DNA of 64,000 nucleotides, taken from Pseudomonas sp. B20(2017). GTDB taxonomy: Bacteria > Pseudomonadota > Gammaproteobacteria > Pseudomonadales > Pseudomonadaceae. The DNA lies in the NCBI RefSeq assembly GCF_002113125.1, contig NZ_NEJP01000010.1:62001-126000 (forward strand). Reading direction: 5' to 3'. A program made the translations under genes and the position numbers. Every line of letters starts with the position of its first letter. Position 1 is the first letter of the stretch. The notes beneath the pieces are model-generated. The model was given only the letters and a program-made list of their open reading frames with translations. It had not been told where the DNA came from and searched no databases. Below are positions 48,275 to 57,383 of the stretch, one piece after another.

Positions 48275-49159
48275 TCAGGCCGTCGCTGCCACTCGTTGAG
48301 GTTGCGGTTGCTGCCACGATTCGTTGGCGGTCTGATCCATCGCTTCCTGAATCGCACGCTTGCGGTTGGCTTCTGCCTTGCGGCCGAAGTACCAGACCAG
48401 GAAGGTCACGAGCGATACCGCCAGCAGAATCAGGCTGGCCACGGCGTTGATCTCGGGCTTCACGCCCAGACGCACGGCCGAGAACACTTCCATCGGCAGG
48501 GTGGTGGAGCCCGGGCCCGAGACGAAGCTCGCCAACACCAGATCGTCCAGCGACAGGGCGAACGACATCATGCCGCCCGCCGCCAGCGACGGCGCGATCA
48601 TCGGGATGGTGATCAGGAAAAACACCTTGAACGGTTTCGCGCCCAGATCCATCGCCGCTTCTTCGATCGACAGGTCCAGCTCGCGCAAGCGGGCGGAGAC
48701 TACCACCGCCACATAAGCGGCACAAAACGTGGTGTGGGCGATCCAGATAGTGACGATGCCACGCTCCTGCGGCCAGCCGATCAGTTGCGCCATCGCCACG
48801 AACAGCAGCAACAGCGACAGACCGGTGATCACCTCAGGCATGACCAGCGGCGCGGTGACCAGACCACCGAACAGCGTACGCCCCTTGAAGCGTGTCACGC
48901 GGGTCAGCACGAAGGCTGCCAGCGTACCCAGCGCCACGGCGGCGATCGCGGTGTAGCAGGCGATCTCCAGCGAGCGCACCACCGAGCCCATCAGTTGGGT
49001 GTTGTCGAGCAGGCCGACGTACCACTTCACCGACCAGCCGCCCCAGACCGTCACCAGTTTCGAGGCGTTGAACGAGTAGATCACCAGAATCAGCATCGGC
49101 AGATAAATGAACGTCAGGCCGAAGATCAACATGAACTTTGCAAAACCGAAGCGTTTCAT
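48275..49159 (-). CDS. potI: Polyamine ABC transporter permease (PotI-like)
   Basis: A 294-residue inner-membrane permease with about six spans. The EAA loop that contacts the ATPase reads EEAAMDLGAKPFKVFFLITIP. Its start overlaps the other permease's stop by 4 bases. The C-terminal tail is charged and Gln-rich (NRKRAIQEAMDQTANESWQQ). With the second permease it forms the channel through which putrescine enters. The symbol follows the E. coli PotFGHI order. Confidence 0.88.
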   Translation of the reverse strand: MKRFGFAKFMLIFGLTFIYLPMLILVIYSFNASKLVTVWGGWSVKWYVGLLDNTQLMGSVVRSLEIACYTAIAAVALGTLAAFVLTRVTRFKGRTLFGGLVTAPLVMPEVITGLSLLLLFVAMAQLIGWPQERGIVTIWIAHTTFCAAYVAVVVSARLRELDLSIEEAAMDLGAKPFKVFFLITIPMIAPSLAAGGMMSFALSLDDLVLASFVSGPGSTTLPMEVFSAVRLGVKPEINAVASLILLAVSLVTFLVWYFGRKAEANRKRAIQEAMDQTANESWQQPQPQRVAATA

Positions 49160-50070
49160 CCCCGTGCCTCCATCTCTTTGGCCTGGCTGCGGTTGAACAG
49201 CAGAATCGGCACAATCAGGATCAACAGCATCACAACCGCCAGGGCAGACGCCACCGGCCAGTCGCGGTTATTGAAGAACTCTTGCCACAGCACGCGACCG
49301 ATCATCAGGGTCTCCGGGCCACCCAGCAGTTCCGGAATCACGAACTCGCCCACCACCGGAATGAACACCAGCATGCAGCCGGCGATGATGCCGTTCTTGG
49401 CCAGCGGCACGGTGATTTTCCAGAAGTTGTTGAAGTTGCTCGAACCCAGGTCCTGCGCCGCTTCCAGCAGGCTGCCGTCGTGCTTTACCAGGTTGGCGTA
49501 GAGCGGCAGCACCATGAAGGGCAGGTAGGCGTAGACCACGCCGATATACACGGCCGTGTTGGTGTTGAGGATCTCGATCGGGTGATCGGTGAGCCCGGTC
49601 CACATCAGGAACGCGTTGAGCAGACCGTTGTTGCTGAGGATGCCCATCCACGCGTAAACGCGGATCAGGATCGCGGTCCAGGTCGGCATCATGATCAACA
49701 GCAGCAGGACGTTTTGCGCTTCCTTGCTGGCCTTGGTGATCGCGTAAGCCATCGGGAAGCCGATCACCAGGCACATCATCGTGCTCAGCGCCGCGACCTT
49801 CAGCGAACCGAGGTACGCCGACAGATACAGCTCGTCTTCGCCGAGCATGGTGTAGTTGCCGATGTTCAGCAGCAGCTGGAATTTCTGTTCGGCGTAGGTG
49901 TAGATCTCCGAGTACGGCGGGATCGACAACGCGGCTTCCGAGAAACTGATCTTCATCACCAGGAAAAACGGCAGCATGAAGAACAGGAACAGCCAGATGA
50001 ACGGAATGCCGATGACGAACTTTCGCCCGCTGGGCACCAGGCGCAGGAATTGCTGATTGAAGGTTCTCAT
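49156..50070 (-). CDS. potH: Polyamine ABC transporter permease (PotH-like)
   Basis: A 304-residue permease with six spans. The N-terminal FVIGIPFIWLFLFFMLPFFLVMKISFSE is typical of PotB/PotH. The EAA loop reads LEAAQDLGSSNFNNFWKITVPL. The ATG at 50070 overlaps the ATPase stop by 4 bases. A longer in-frame start 11 residues earlier would lie inside the ATPase gene. It pairs with the PotI-like permease. Confidence 0.88.
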   Translation of the reverse strand: MRTFNQQFLRLVPSGRKFVIGIPFIWLFLFFMLPFFLVMKISFSEAALSIPPYSEIYTYAEQKFQLLLNIGNYTMLGEDELYLSAYLGSLKVAALSTMMCLVIGFPMAYAITKASKEAQNVLLLLIMMPTWTAILIRVYAWMGILSNNGLLNAFLMWTGLTDHPIEILNTNTAVYIGVVYAYLPFMVLPLYANLVKHDGSLLEAAQDLGSSNFNNFWKITVPLAKNGIIAGCMLVFIPVVGEFVIPELLGGPETLMIGRVLWQEFFNNRDWPVASALAVVMLLILIVPILLFNRSQAKEMEARG

Positions 50071-51209
50071 GAGCGCAGTACCACGCCGCTGTCGTCTTCC
50101 CACCAGACGTAGACCTTGTCATCCCAGGTCGGCCGCGCACCACGGCGTTCGGCGTTGGCCATGAACGACTGGACGATCTTGCCGCTCGGCAACTCGACGT
50201 AGAACACCGAGTGGCCGCCGAGGTAGGCGATGTCATGCACCTTGCCTTCGGACCAGTTGTAGCGGGTCTCGGGCTTGATCGTGCTGACCAGCATTTTTTC
50301 CGGGCGGATCGCGTAGGTGATCGACTTGTCCTGCACCGAGGTGCTGACGCCATGACCGACGTAGATCTTTTGCTGCAAGTCCGGGCTGTGAATGATCGCG
50401 TGACCTTCAAGGTCCTCGACCACGGTGCCGTCGAAGGCGTTCACGTTGCCGATGAATTCGCAGACCATACGGTTGACCGGCGCCTCGTAAATGTCGACCG
50501 GGCTGCCGACCTGAGCGATCCAGCCCAGGTGCATGATCGCGATACGCTCGGCCATGGTCATGGCTTCTTCCTGGTCGTGGGTCACCATCACGCAGGTCAC
50601 GCCAACGCGCTCGATGATTTCCACCAGTTCCAGCTGCATTTGCGAACGCAGCTTTTTATCCAGTGCGCCCATCGGTTCGTCGAGCAGCAACAGCTTCGGA
50701 CGCTTGGCCAGGGAGCGGGCGAGGGCCACGCGCTGACGCTGACCACCGGACAGTTGATGCGGGCGACGCTTGGCATATTGGGTCATGTGGACGAGGCGCA
50801 ACATTTCTTCGACGCGGGCGTCGATTTCGCTGGCCGGCAAACGGTCCTGCTTGAGGCCGAAGGCGATGTTCTGCGCAACCGTCATGTGGGGGAAAAGGGC
50901 GTAGGACTGGAACATCATGTTGATCGGCCGCTCGTACGGCGGCATGTCGGTGATGTCGACACCGTCGAGCAGAATGCGTCCTTCAGTCGGCCGTTCGAAA
51001 CCGGCGAGCATGCGCAGCAGGGTCGATTTGCCCGAGCCGGAGCCACCGAGCAGGGCGAAGATTTCGCCCTGATGGATCTCCAGGGACACGTCGTCCACCG
51101 CCGTGGTTTCGTCGAACTTCTTGGTGACTCGATCGACCTTCACCAGAACCTTTTTCGGTTGCTGATGACCTTCAAGAGCCTTCCTGTAAGTGCTGGAGGC
51201 GTTTGCCAT
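50067..51209 (-). CDS. potG: Polyamine ABC transporter ATP-binding protein (PotG-like)
   Basis: A 380-residue importer ATPase. Walker A is GGSGSGKST, the Q-loop lies in MMFQSYALFPHMT, the signature is LSGGQRQRVALARSL, Walker B is LLLLDEPMGALD and the H-loop is VTHDQ. The C-terminal TOBE domain has the AIRPEKM motif. The ATG at 51209 has GGGAG upstream. It is the first transporter gene, after the glutamine amidotransferase gene on the same strand, with a REPIN between them. Confidence 0.92.
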   Translation of the reverse strand: MANASSTYRKALEGHQQPKKVLVKVDRVTKKFDETTAVDDVSLEIHQGEIFALLGGSGSGKSTLLRMLAGFERPTEGRILLDGVDITDMPPYERPINMMFQSYALFPHMTVAQNIAFGLKQDRLPASEIDARVEEMLRLVHMTQYAKRRPHQLSGGQRQRVALARSLAKRPKLLLLDEPMGALDKKLRSQMQLELVEIIERVGVTCVMVTHDQEEAMTMAERIAIMHLGWIAQVGSPVDIYEAPVNRMVCEFIGNVNAFDGTVVEDLEGHAIIHSPDLQQKIYVGHGVSTSVQDKSITYAIRPEKMLVSTIKPETRYNWSEGKVHDIAYLGGHSVFYVELPSGKIVQSFMANAERRGARPTWDDKVYVWWEDDSGVVLRS

Positions 51210-51307
51210 GTGAAACTCCCAACAGGTTTCAGTCGCCGGGCCAACGCGGCCTGGCTTAAGAGTGGATTGCAGACTTGCAAGAGCATTTCCTGTCGGATCG
51301 CATCTCC

Positions 51308-51396
51308 TGTGGGAGCGGGCTTGCCCGCGATGGCGGCGGGTCAGTCACCTCGATGTCGAAAGTGACGGCCTCATCGCTGGCAAGCCAGCTCCCACA
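51308..51396. repeat. REPIN with two different arm types
   Basis: The left arm has core gggcttgccc (51308 on) and the right arm has core ctggcaagccag (to 51396). The outer tgtgggag / ctcccaca ends still pair. It lies between potG and the puuD-like gene. The rest of the 51210-51579 gap holds no gene. Confidence 0.8.
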
Positions 51397-51579
51397 GGGT
51401 TTTGCATTGATCCGATTGGCACTGCTCTTGCCGATCCGGCTTGGTCGGCGCCGCCGTCCTGGCTGCCTGGGTAGTACTTGTTGTTATTACGGTTTGTTGT
51501 TTTCACGGATGACGGGTGCGCACACGCGCAGCCGCCGACCCCGTGGGGGCAGTAAACAGTGATGAAATTCTGGGTTGTG

Positions 51580-52341
51580 TCAGCGCTGGTTGCGTCGCGC
51601 CGCACGCTGGCGGCAAGCCTCGCCGAATGCCTGGAAAATCCGCAGGTAGTTCGGGTTGTCCAGCACTTGCCATTCCGGGTGCCATTGCACGCCGAGGGCG
51701 AAGGTCGGGCTGTGCTCCACCGAGACCGCCTCGATCAGGCCATCCGGCGCCACGGCTTCGGCGCGCAGGCCGGGAGCGAGGCGGTCGATGCCCTGACTGT
51801 GAATCGAGTTGACCTGGAATTCACCCGGCAGCTCCAGCGCTTCGAACACGCCGCCCGGCAGTACCGACACAGCGTGAGCCGGGGCGTACTGCACGGCGAC
51901 ATCCGGGCTGTCGGCTTCGCGGTGATCGAGCATGCCCGGCAGCTCATGCACTTTCTGGTGCAGGCTGCCGCCGAACGCCACGTTCATTTCCTGGAAACCC
52001 CGGCAGATGCCGAGTACCGGAACGCCCGCCGCGATGGCTGCACGCAATAGAGGAAGGGTGGTGGCATCGCGCGCCGGATCGTGATCCGTGCCGGGGGCGC
52101 TGTCCGGGCCCTGATAGTGGAAAGGTTCCACGTTGGACGGCGAGCCGGTCAGCAACAGACCGTCGAGCTGACCCAGCAGGTCTTCGATTTCCGTCAGTTT
52201 GCCAAGGGAAGGAATGACGACGGGCAACCCCAGCGCCGCAACGCTGACAGCGCGAACGTACTTGTCGCCGCTGATGTGATAGGGGTGCAGGCCAATCTGT
52301 TTGACGCACGCAGTAACGCCGATCAATGGCTTGAATGCCAT
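51580..52341 (-). CDS. puuD: Gamma-glutamyl-GABA hydrolase (class I glutamine amidotransferase fold)
   Basis: A 253-residue peptidase C26 enzyme that splits gamma-glutamyl-GABA into glutamate and GABA, the last step of the gamma-glutamylated putrescine pathway. Cys113 in GICRGFQEMN is the nucleophile. His221 and Glu223 in GVQWHPEW complete the triad. The 253 residues match PuuD and the P. aeruginosa SpuA protein. It is divergent from the puuA-like gene across 282 bases, which should carry both promoters. The ATG at 52341 lacks a strong ribosome binding site. Confidence 0.9.
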   Translation of the reverse strand: MAFKPLIGVTACVKQIGLHPYHISGDKYVRAVSVAALGLPVVIPSLGKLTEIEDLLGQLDGLLLTGSPSNVEPFHYQGPDSAPGTDHDPARDATTLPLLRAAIAAGVPVLGICRGFQEMNVAFGGSLHQKVHELPGMLDHREADSPDVAVQYAPAHAVSVLPGGVFEALELPGEFQVNSIHSQGIDRLAPGLRAEAVAPDGLIEAVSVEHSPTFALGVQWHPEWQVLDNPNYLRIFQAFGEACRQRAARRNQR

Positions 52342-52623
52342 TTTTATTCACCTCGAAGTTTGACACTTGAACGAGCTTTTCCGGAGCTTAGCCTCGTTGA
52401 TTTTAATTAACAACTCCCATGTAAAAAATTCTAAACGCCGTTCATCAAATCTTCATGATTCCCGGGTGTCTGGTGCCTGCGTTGGCACGAGAGTGTTAAA
52501 AAAAGCCCGAAAAATAAACGCTGAACGGCCATGTGTTCGCTATTGACTTCACTTTGCCGTTCGGGTTGACTGGCTCCGCGAAACAGCAGTGAACATAATA
52601 ATTAACAGCTAAATAGGTGCATC
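52342..52623. promoter_or_regulatory. Divergent promoter region of the putrescine genes
   Basis: The region is more A/T-rich than its neighbours and has no gene. Near the puuA start a stretch tgaacataataattaaca is a possible operator or -10 zone, with TTGACT at 52566-52571 too far away for a standard -35. A TGGCAC at 52483-52488 lacks the GC of a sigma-54 -12 element. PuuR-like regulators usually act here, but no palindrome can be assigned by eye. Confidence 0.45.
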
Positions 52624-54000
52624 ATGTCGGTCCCTCTGCGTGCCGTTCAACTCAACGAAGCAAACGCATTCCTTAAGAAACATCCTGAGGTTTTGTACGT
52701 CGACCTTCTGATTGCAGACATGAACGGTGTGGTGCGCGGCAAGCGCATCGAGCGCACCAGTCTTCATAAGGTTTACGAGAAAGGCATCAATCTGCCGGCC
52801 TCGCTTTTCGCCCTCGACATCAATGGCTCCACGGTGGAAAGCACTGGTCTGGGCCTGGACATCGGCGACGCCGACCGTATCTGCTACCCGATCCCCGGCA
52901 CCCTGAGCATCGAGCCTTGGCAGAAGCGCCCGACCGCCCAACTGCTGATGACCATGCACGAACTGGAAGGCGAGCCGTTCTTCGCCGACCCGCGTGAAGT
53001 GTTGGCCAACGTGGTGCGCAAATTCGACGCGCTGGGCCTGACCATCTGCGCCGCGTTCGAACTCGAGTTCTACCTGATCGACCAGGACAACGTGAACGGC
53101 CGTCCGCAATCGCCGCGTTCGCCGGTTTCGGGCAAGCGTCCGGTGTCGACCCAGGTTTATCTGATCGACGACCTCGACGAGTACGTTGACTGCCTGCAAG
53201 ACATCCTCGAAGGCGCGAAAGAGCAGGGTATTCCTGCCGACGCCATCGTCAAGGAAAGCGCCCCGGCGCAGTTCGAAGTCAACCTGCACCACGTTTCCGA
53301 TCCTGTTAAAGCGTGCGACTACGCCGTCCTGCTCAAGCGTCTGGTGAAGAACATCGCCTACGACCACGAGATGGACACCACCTTCATGGCCAAGCCGTAC
53401 CCGGGCCAGGCGGGCAACGGTCTGCACGTACACATTTCGGTTCTGGACAAAGAAGGCAACAACATCTTCGCCAGCGAGGATCCCGAGCAGAACGCCGCGC
53501 TACGCCACGCGATCGGCGGTGTGCTGGAGACCCTGCCTGCGCAAATGGCCTTCCTGTGCCCGAACGTCAACTCGTACCGCCGTTTCGGCGCGCAGTTCTA
53601 CGTACCGAACTCGCCGAGCTGGGGCATCGACAACCGCACCGTGGCCGTCCGCGTGCCGACCGGTTCGCCGGATGCCGTGCGCATCGAGCACCGTGTCGCT
53701 GGTGCCGACGCCAACCCGTACCTGCTGATGGCTTCCGTGCTGGCCGGTATCCACCACGGCCTGACCAACGAAATCGAGCCGGGCGCCCCGGTCGAAGGCA
53801 ACAGCTACGAGCAGAACGAACAGAGCCTGCCGAACAACCTGCGCGACGCCCTGCGTGAGCTGGACGACAGCGAAGTCATGGCCCGCTACATCGACCCGAT
53901 GTACATCGACGTGTTCGTCGCGTGCAAGGAAAGCGAGCTGGCCGAGTTCGAAAACTCGATCTCAGACCTTGAGTACAACTGGTATCTGCATACCGTCTGA
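52624..54000 (+). CDS. puuA: Gamma-glutamylputrescine synthetase (glutamine synthetase family)
   Basis: A 458-residue ATP-dependent enzyme that joins glutamate to putrescine. Glutamine-synthetase features are ICAAFELEFYLID (metal-binding Glu), FEVNLHH, GNGLHVHISV and the NSYRRFGAQFYVPNSPSWGIDNRTVAVRVP block. The N-terminal YVDLLIADMNGVVRGKRIER is the subgroup marker that separates GlnA-like polyamine enzymes from true GlnA. The Tyr adenylylation loop of GlnA is not seen. AGGTG lies upstream of the ATG. Its place opposite puuD and before puuC and puuB supports putrescine as substrate. Confidence 0.9.
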   Translation: MSVPLRAVQLNEANAFLKKHPEVLYVDLLIADMNGVVRGKRIERTSLHKVYEKGINLPASLFALDINGSTVESTGLGLDIGDADRICYPIPGTLSIEPWQKRPTAQLLMTMHELEGEPFFADPREVLANVVRKFDALGLTICAAFELEFYLIDQDNVNGRPQSPRSPVSGKRPVSTQVYLIDDLDEYVDCLQDILEGAKEQGIPADAIVKESAPAQFEVNLHHVSDPVKACDYAVLLKRLVKNIAYDHEMDTTFMAKPYPGQAGNGLHVHISVLDKEGNNIFASEDPEQNAALRHAIGGVLETLPAQMAFLCPNVNSYRRFGAQFYVPNSPSWGIDNRTVAVRVPTGSPDAVRIEHRVAGADANPYLLMASVLAGIHHGLTNEIEPGAPVEGNSYEQNEQSLPNNLRDALRELDDSEVMARYIDPMYIDVFVACKESELAEFENSISDLEYNWYLHTV

Positions 54001-54035
54001 CGCTCAAGCACGATCTCGCTAACACCGCAAAACCC

Positions 54036-54155
54036 TGTGGGAGCGACGGTGCGACGATTCGACTTGCCCGCGAAGAGGCCATCTCCTTCAACCTTGAAGG
54101 TGACTGACCCACCTTATTCGCGAGCAAGTCGAATCGTCGCACCGTCGCCCCCACA
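54036..54155. repeat. Extended REPIN with long stem
   Basis: The arms hold an extra inner block, gacggtgcgacgattcgact, and its complement, so the paired arm is far longer than in the other REPINs here. It lies between puuA and puuC and could form a large mRNA hairpin. Confidence 0.85.
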
Positions 54156-54194
54156 GGGATATCGGTCACTAATTCTTATGTGTGAGTCACCCCC

Positions 54195-55685
54195 ATGACC
54201 ATGACCCGCAACGACTGGGAACAACGCTTCCAGTCCCTGACCCTCGAATCCCGCGCCTTTATCAACGGCGAATACCGCCCGGCCATCAGCGGCGAAACCT
54301 TCGAATGCCTGAGCCCCGTCGACGGCCGTTTCCTGGCCTCCGTCGCCAGCACCGATGAAGCCGACGCCAACCTCGCCGTCGAAGTCGCGCGCCAATCCTT
54401 CAACTCCGGCGTGTGGGCGAACAAGGCCCCGGCCGAGCGCAAGCGCATCCTGATCCGCTTCGCCGATCTGATCCTGCAACACCAGGAAGAACTGGCGCTG
54501 CTCGAAACCCTCGACATGGGCAAACCGATCAGCGACTCGATGAGCATCGACATCCCGGCGACCGCCAACGCGATCCGCTGGAGTGCCGAGGCCATCGACA
54601 AAATCTACGACGAAGTCGCCGCCACCCCGCACGATCAACTGGGTCTGGTCACCCGCGAGCCAGCGGGCGTAGTCGCGGCCATCGTGCCGTGGAACTTCCC
54701 GCTGATCATGGCCAGCTGGAAATTCGCCCCGGCGTTGGCGGCGGGTAACTCATTCATCCTCAAACCTTCGGAAAAATCCCCGCTGACCGCGATCCGTATC
54801 GCTCAGCTGGCGCTCGACGCGGGCATTCCGAAAGGCGTGTTCAACGTCCTGCCAGGCTTCGGCCACACCGTCGGCAAGGCGCTGGCGCTGCACATGGACG
54901 TCGACGTGCTGGCCTTCACCGGCTCCACGGCGATTGCCAAGCAACTGATGATTTATGCAGGCCAAAGCAACATGAAACGCGTCTGGCTCGAAGCAGGGGG
55001 CAAGAGCCCGAACGTGGTGTTTGCCGACGCACCGGACTTGCGCGCGGCAGCACAAGCGGCGGCCAGCGCCATTGCGTTCAACCAGGGCGAAGTCTGCACC
55101 GCCGGCTCGCGCCTGCTGGTGGAGCGTTCGATCCGCGAGCAATTCATTCCGCTGCTGGTGGAAGCGCTGCAAGCATGGAAACCGGGTCACGCCCTGGATC
55201 CGGCGACCACCGTCGGCGCCGTGGTCGATCAGCGTCAACTGGACAACGTGCTGCGCTACATCAGCATCGGCCGGGAGCAGGGCGCCGAGCTGATCGCCGG
55301 CGGCCGCCGCACCCTCGAAGACACCGGCGGCACCTACATCGAGCCGACGATTTTCGACGGCGTGACCAACGCCATGACCATCGCCAAGGAAGAAATCTTC
55401 GGCCCGGTGCTCTCGCTGATCACCTTCGACACCGTTGAAGAAGCGCTGCACATCGCCAACGACAGCATCTTCGGCCTCGCCGCCGGGGTCTGGACCAGCA
55501 ACCTGAGCAAGGCCCACACCTTCGCCCGTGGCCTGCGCGCCGGCAGCGTGTGGGTCAACCAGTACGACGGCGGCGACATGACCGCGCCGTTCGGTGGCTT
55601 CAAACAGTCGGGCAACGGTCGCGACAAATCGCTGCACGCGTTCGACAAGTACACCGAGCTGAAAGCGACCTGGATCAAGCTCTGA
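54195..55685 (+). CDS. puuC: Gamma-glutamyl-gamma-aminobutyraldehyde dehydrogenase
   Basis: A 496-residue NAD(P)+-dependent aldehyde dehydrogenase. Asn167 in PWNFPL, Glu266 in WLEAGGKSP and the catalytic Cys301 in GEVCTAG are all present. It oxidises the aldehyde left by the PuuB oxidase to gamma-glutamyl-GABA. It follows puuA and precedes puuB by 52 bases. The start is the ATG at 54195; a second Met two codons later is possible. Related enzymes (KauB, PauC) also use other amino-aldehydes, so its range may be broad. Confidence 0.88.
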   Translation: MTMTRNDWEQRFQSLTLESRAFINGEYRPAISGETFECLSPVDGRFLASVASTDEADANLAVEVARQSFNSGVWANKAPAERKRILIRFADLILQHQEELALLETLDMGKPISDSMSIDIPATANAIRWSAEAIDKIYDEVAATPHDQLGLVTREPAGVVAAIVPWNFPLIMASWKFAPALAAGNSFILKPSEKSPLTAIRIAQLALDAGIPKGVFNVLPGFGHTVGKALALHMDVDVLAFTGSTAIAKQLMIYAGQSNMKRVWLEAGGKSPNVVFADAPDLRAAAQAAASAIAFNQGEVCTAGSRLLVERSIREQFIPLLVEALQAWKPGHALDPATTVGAVVDQRQLDNVLRYISIGREQGAELIAGGRRTLEDTGGTYIEPTIFDGVTNAMTIAKEEIFGPVLSLITFDTVEEALHIANDSIFGLAAGVWTSNLSKAHTFARGLRAGSVWVNQYDGGDMTAPFGGFKQSGNGRDKSLHAFDKYTELKATWIKL

Positions 55686-55737
55686 CTCTTTTACAGCGTT
55701 GGTCGCCTGCAACCGGCGACGCTCGGAGAATAAAAAA

Positions 55738-57021
55738 ATGAAACAACAACACGTGAACAGCTACTACGCCGCCACCCGCAACGAAGTGATCGATTTTCCG
55801 GTCCTCGAAGAGTCGGTGGAGTGCGATGTCTGCATCATCGGCGCTGGCTACACTGGCCTGTCCTCGGCACTGTTCCTGAGCGAAGCCGGCTACAAGGTGA
55901 CGGTGCTGGAAGCGGCGAAAGTCGGCTACGGCGCCAGCGGTCGCAACGGCGGTCAACTGGTCAACTCCTACAGCCGCGACGTCGATGTGATCGAGGAGCG
56001 CTACGGTGACAAGACTGCCGAAATCCTCGGCAGCATGATTTTCGAAGGCGCCGACATCATCCGTTCGCGCATCAAGGAATACGACATCAAATGCGACTAC
56101 CGCCCGGGCGGTATTTTCGCAGCGATGAACAACAAACAGCTCAAGGGACTCGCCGAACAAAAACGTAGCTGGGAACGTTACGGCAATAAAAACCTGAAGA
56201 TGCTCGACGCTGCGGACATCCGCCGCGAAGTCGGCTCCGACGCTTACGTCGGCGGTCTGCTGGACATGCAGGGCGGCCACATTCATCCGCTGAACCTGGC
56301 CCTCGGTGAAGCCGCCGCCATTGTGCGTCTGGGCGGCAAGATCTACGAGCAATCCGCTGCGGTGGAAATCAAATACGGCGAGCCCAACGTCGTGCGCACC
56401 GCCAAAGGCCAGGTCCGCGCCAAGTACCTGCTGATCGCAGGCAACGCCTACCTGCCGCAAGGCCTCGACAACCGCGTGACGGCCAAGAGCATGCCGTGCG
56501 GCTCGCAGATCTGCGTCACCGAACCGTTGACCGAGAAGCAGGCCCGCAGCCTGATCACCAACAACTACTGCGTCGAGGACTGCAACTACCTGCTCGACTA
56601 CTACCGTCTGACCGCCGACAACCGTCTGCTCTACGGCGGCGGCGTGGTCTACGGCGCCCGTGAACCGGACGACATCGAAACCCTGATCCGCCCGAAGATC
56701 CTCAAGACCTTCCCGCAACTCAAGGACGTGAAAATCGACTACCGCTGGACCGGCAACTTCCTGCTGACCATGTCGCGCATGCCGCAATTCGGCCGCATCG
56801 AGAAAAACGCCTACTACATGCAGGGCTACAGCGGCCACGGCGTCACCTGCTCGCACCTGGCCGGCAAACTGATCTCGGAAATGATCCGTGGCGACGCCGA
56901 ACGCTTCGATGCTTTCGCCTCCCTGCCGCACATGCCGATGATCGGCGGCCGCACCTTCTCGGCCCCGCTGACCGCCCTCGGCGCCGTGTACTACTCGCTG
57001 CGCGACCGCTTCGGCATCTGA
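55738..57021 (+). CDS. puuB: FAD-dependent gamma-glutamylputrescine oxidase
   Basis: A 427-residue DAO-family flavoenzyme. CDVCIIGAGYTGLSSALFLSE near 29-49 is the dinucleotide-binding motif and GYGASGRNGGQLV is the second FAD contact. The C-terminal MQGYSGHGVTCSHLAGKLI closes the FAD site. It oxidises gamma-glutamylputrescine to the aldehyde with H2O2. The ATG at 55738 has GGAG upstream; an in-frame codon 13 residues earlier lies within the ribosome-binding region. It ends the operon before a terminator. P. aeruginosa calls its versions PauB. Confidence 0.88.
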   Translation: MKQQHVNSYYAATRNEVIDFPVLEESVECDVCIIGAGYTGLSSALFLSEAGYKVTVLEAAKVGYGASGRNGGQLVNSYSRDVDVIEERYGDKTAEILGSMIFEGADIIRSRIKEYDIKCDYRPGGIFAAMNNKQLKGLAEQKRSWERYGNKNLKMLDAADIRREVGSDAYVGGLLDMQGGHIHPLNLALGEAAAIVRLGGKIYEQSAAVEIKYGEPNVVRTAKGQVRAKYLLIAGNAYLPQGLDNRVTAKSMPCGSQICVTEPLTEKQARSLITNNYCVEDCNYLLDYYRLTADNRLLYGGGVVYGAREPDDIETLIRPKILKTFPQLKDVKIDYRWTGNFLLTMSRMPQFGRIEKNAYYMQGYSGHGVTCSHLAGKLISEMIRGDAERFDAFASLPHMPMIGGRTFSAPLTALGAVYYSLRDRFGI

Positions 57022-57029
57022 TTAACCTC

Positions 57030-57066
57030 GCCGGCGGCGCCCCCAAAAAGGGCGCTGCCGGCTTTT
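57030..57066 (+). terminator. Rho-independent terminator of the puuA-puuC-puuB run
   Basis: A long stem, gccggcggcgccc with gggcgctgccggc, joined by an A-rich loop and followed by five T. Confidence 0.9.
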
Positions 57067-57093
57067 TCACATGACAAGCAGCACCACAAACCC

Positions 57094-57182
57094 TGTGGGA
57101 GCGAGCTTGCTCGCGAAAGCGGTCTATCAGCAAATAGGGATGTTGAATGTACCGCCCAATCGCGAGCAAGCTCGCTCCCACA
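57094..57182. repeat. REPIN, gcgagcttgctcgc type
   Basis: Facing arms run from tgtgggagcgagcttgctcg at 57094 to cgctcccaca at 57182. It lies in the 360-base gap before the regulator gene. The remaining bases hold no gene. Confidence 0.9.
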
Positions 57183-57383
57183 GGTCTTGTGCCTGACCCG
57201 CAATGATCAGCAGCAGGCTCTTTTCACCCACCGTCCATCGAACCTGCTGAGCAACACCGACAAACGTGATTTAATAGCCGCCTTTCACGGTTCCGGGACA
57301 CGGGAGCAACGTGATCCGCGCGACCTGCGCGGCACCCGCCACCCACCCCCATCGCCCTTAAGTCGTTCTCACATAAGGCTGTC

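Noticed and set aside
48296..49501. 401-codon plus-strand frame over the permease genes
   Set aside because: Gln/Arg/His-rich antisense shadow without a start signal.
52483..52500. Sigma-54 promoter upstream of puuA (TGGCAC)
   Set aside because: The -12 GC is missing at the required spacing, so only half the consensus is present.
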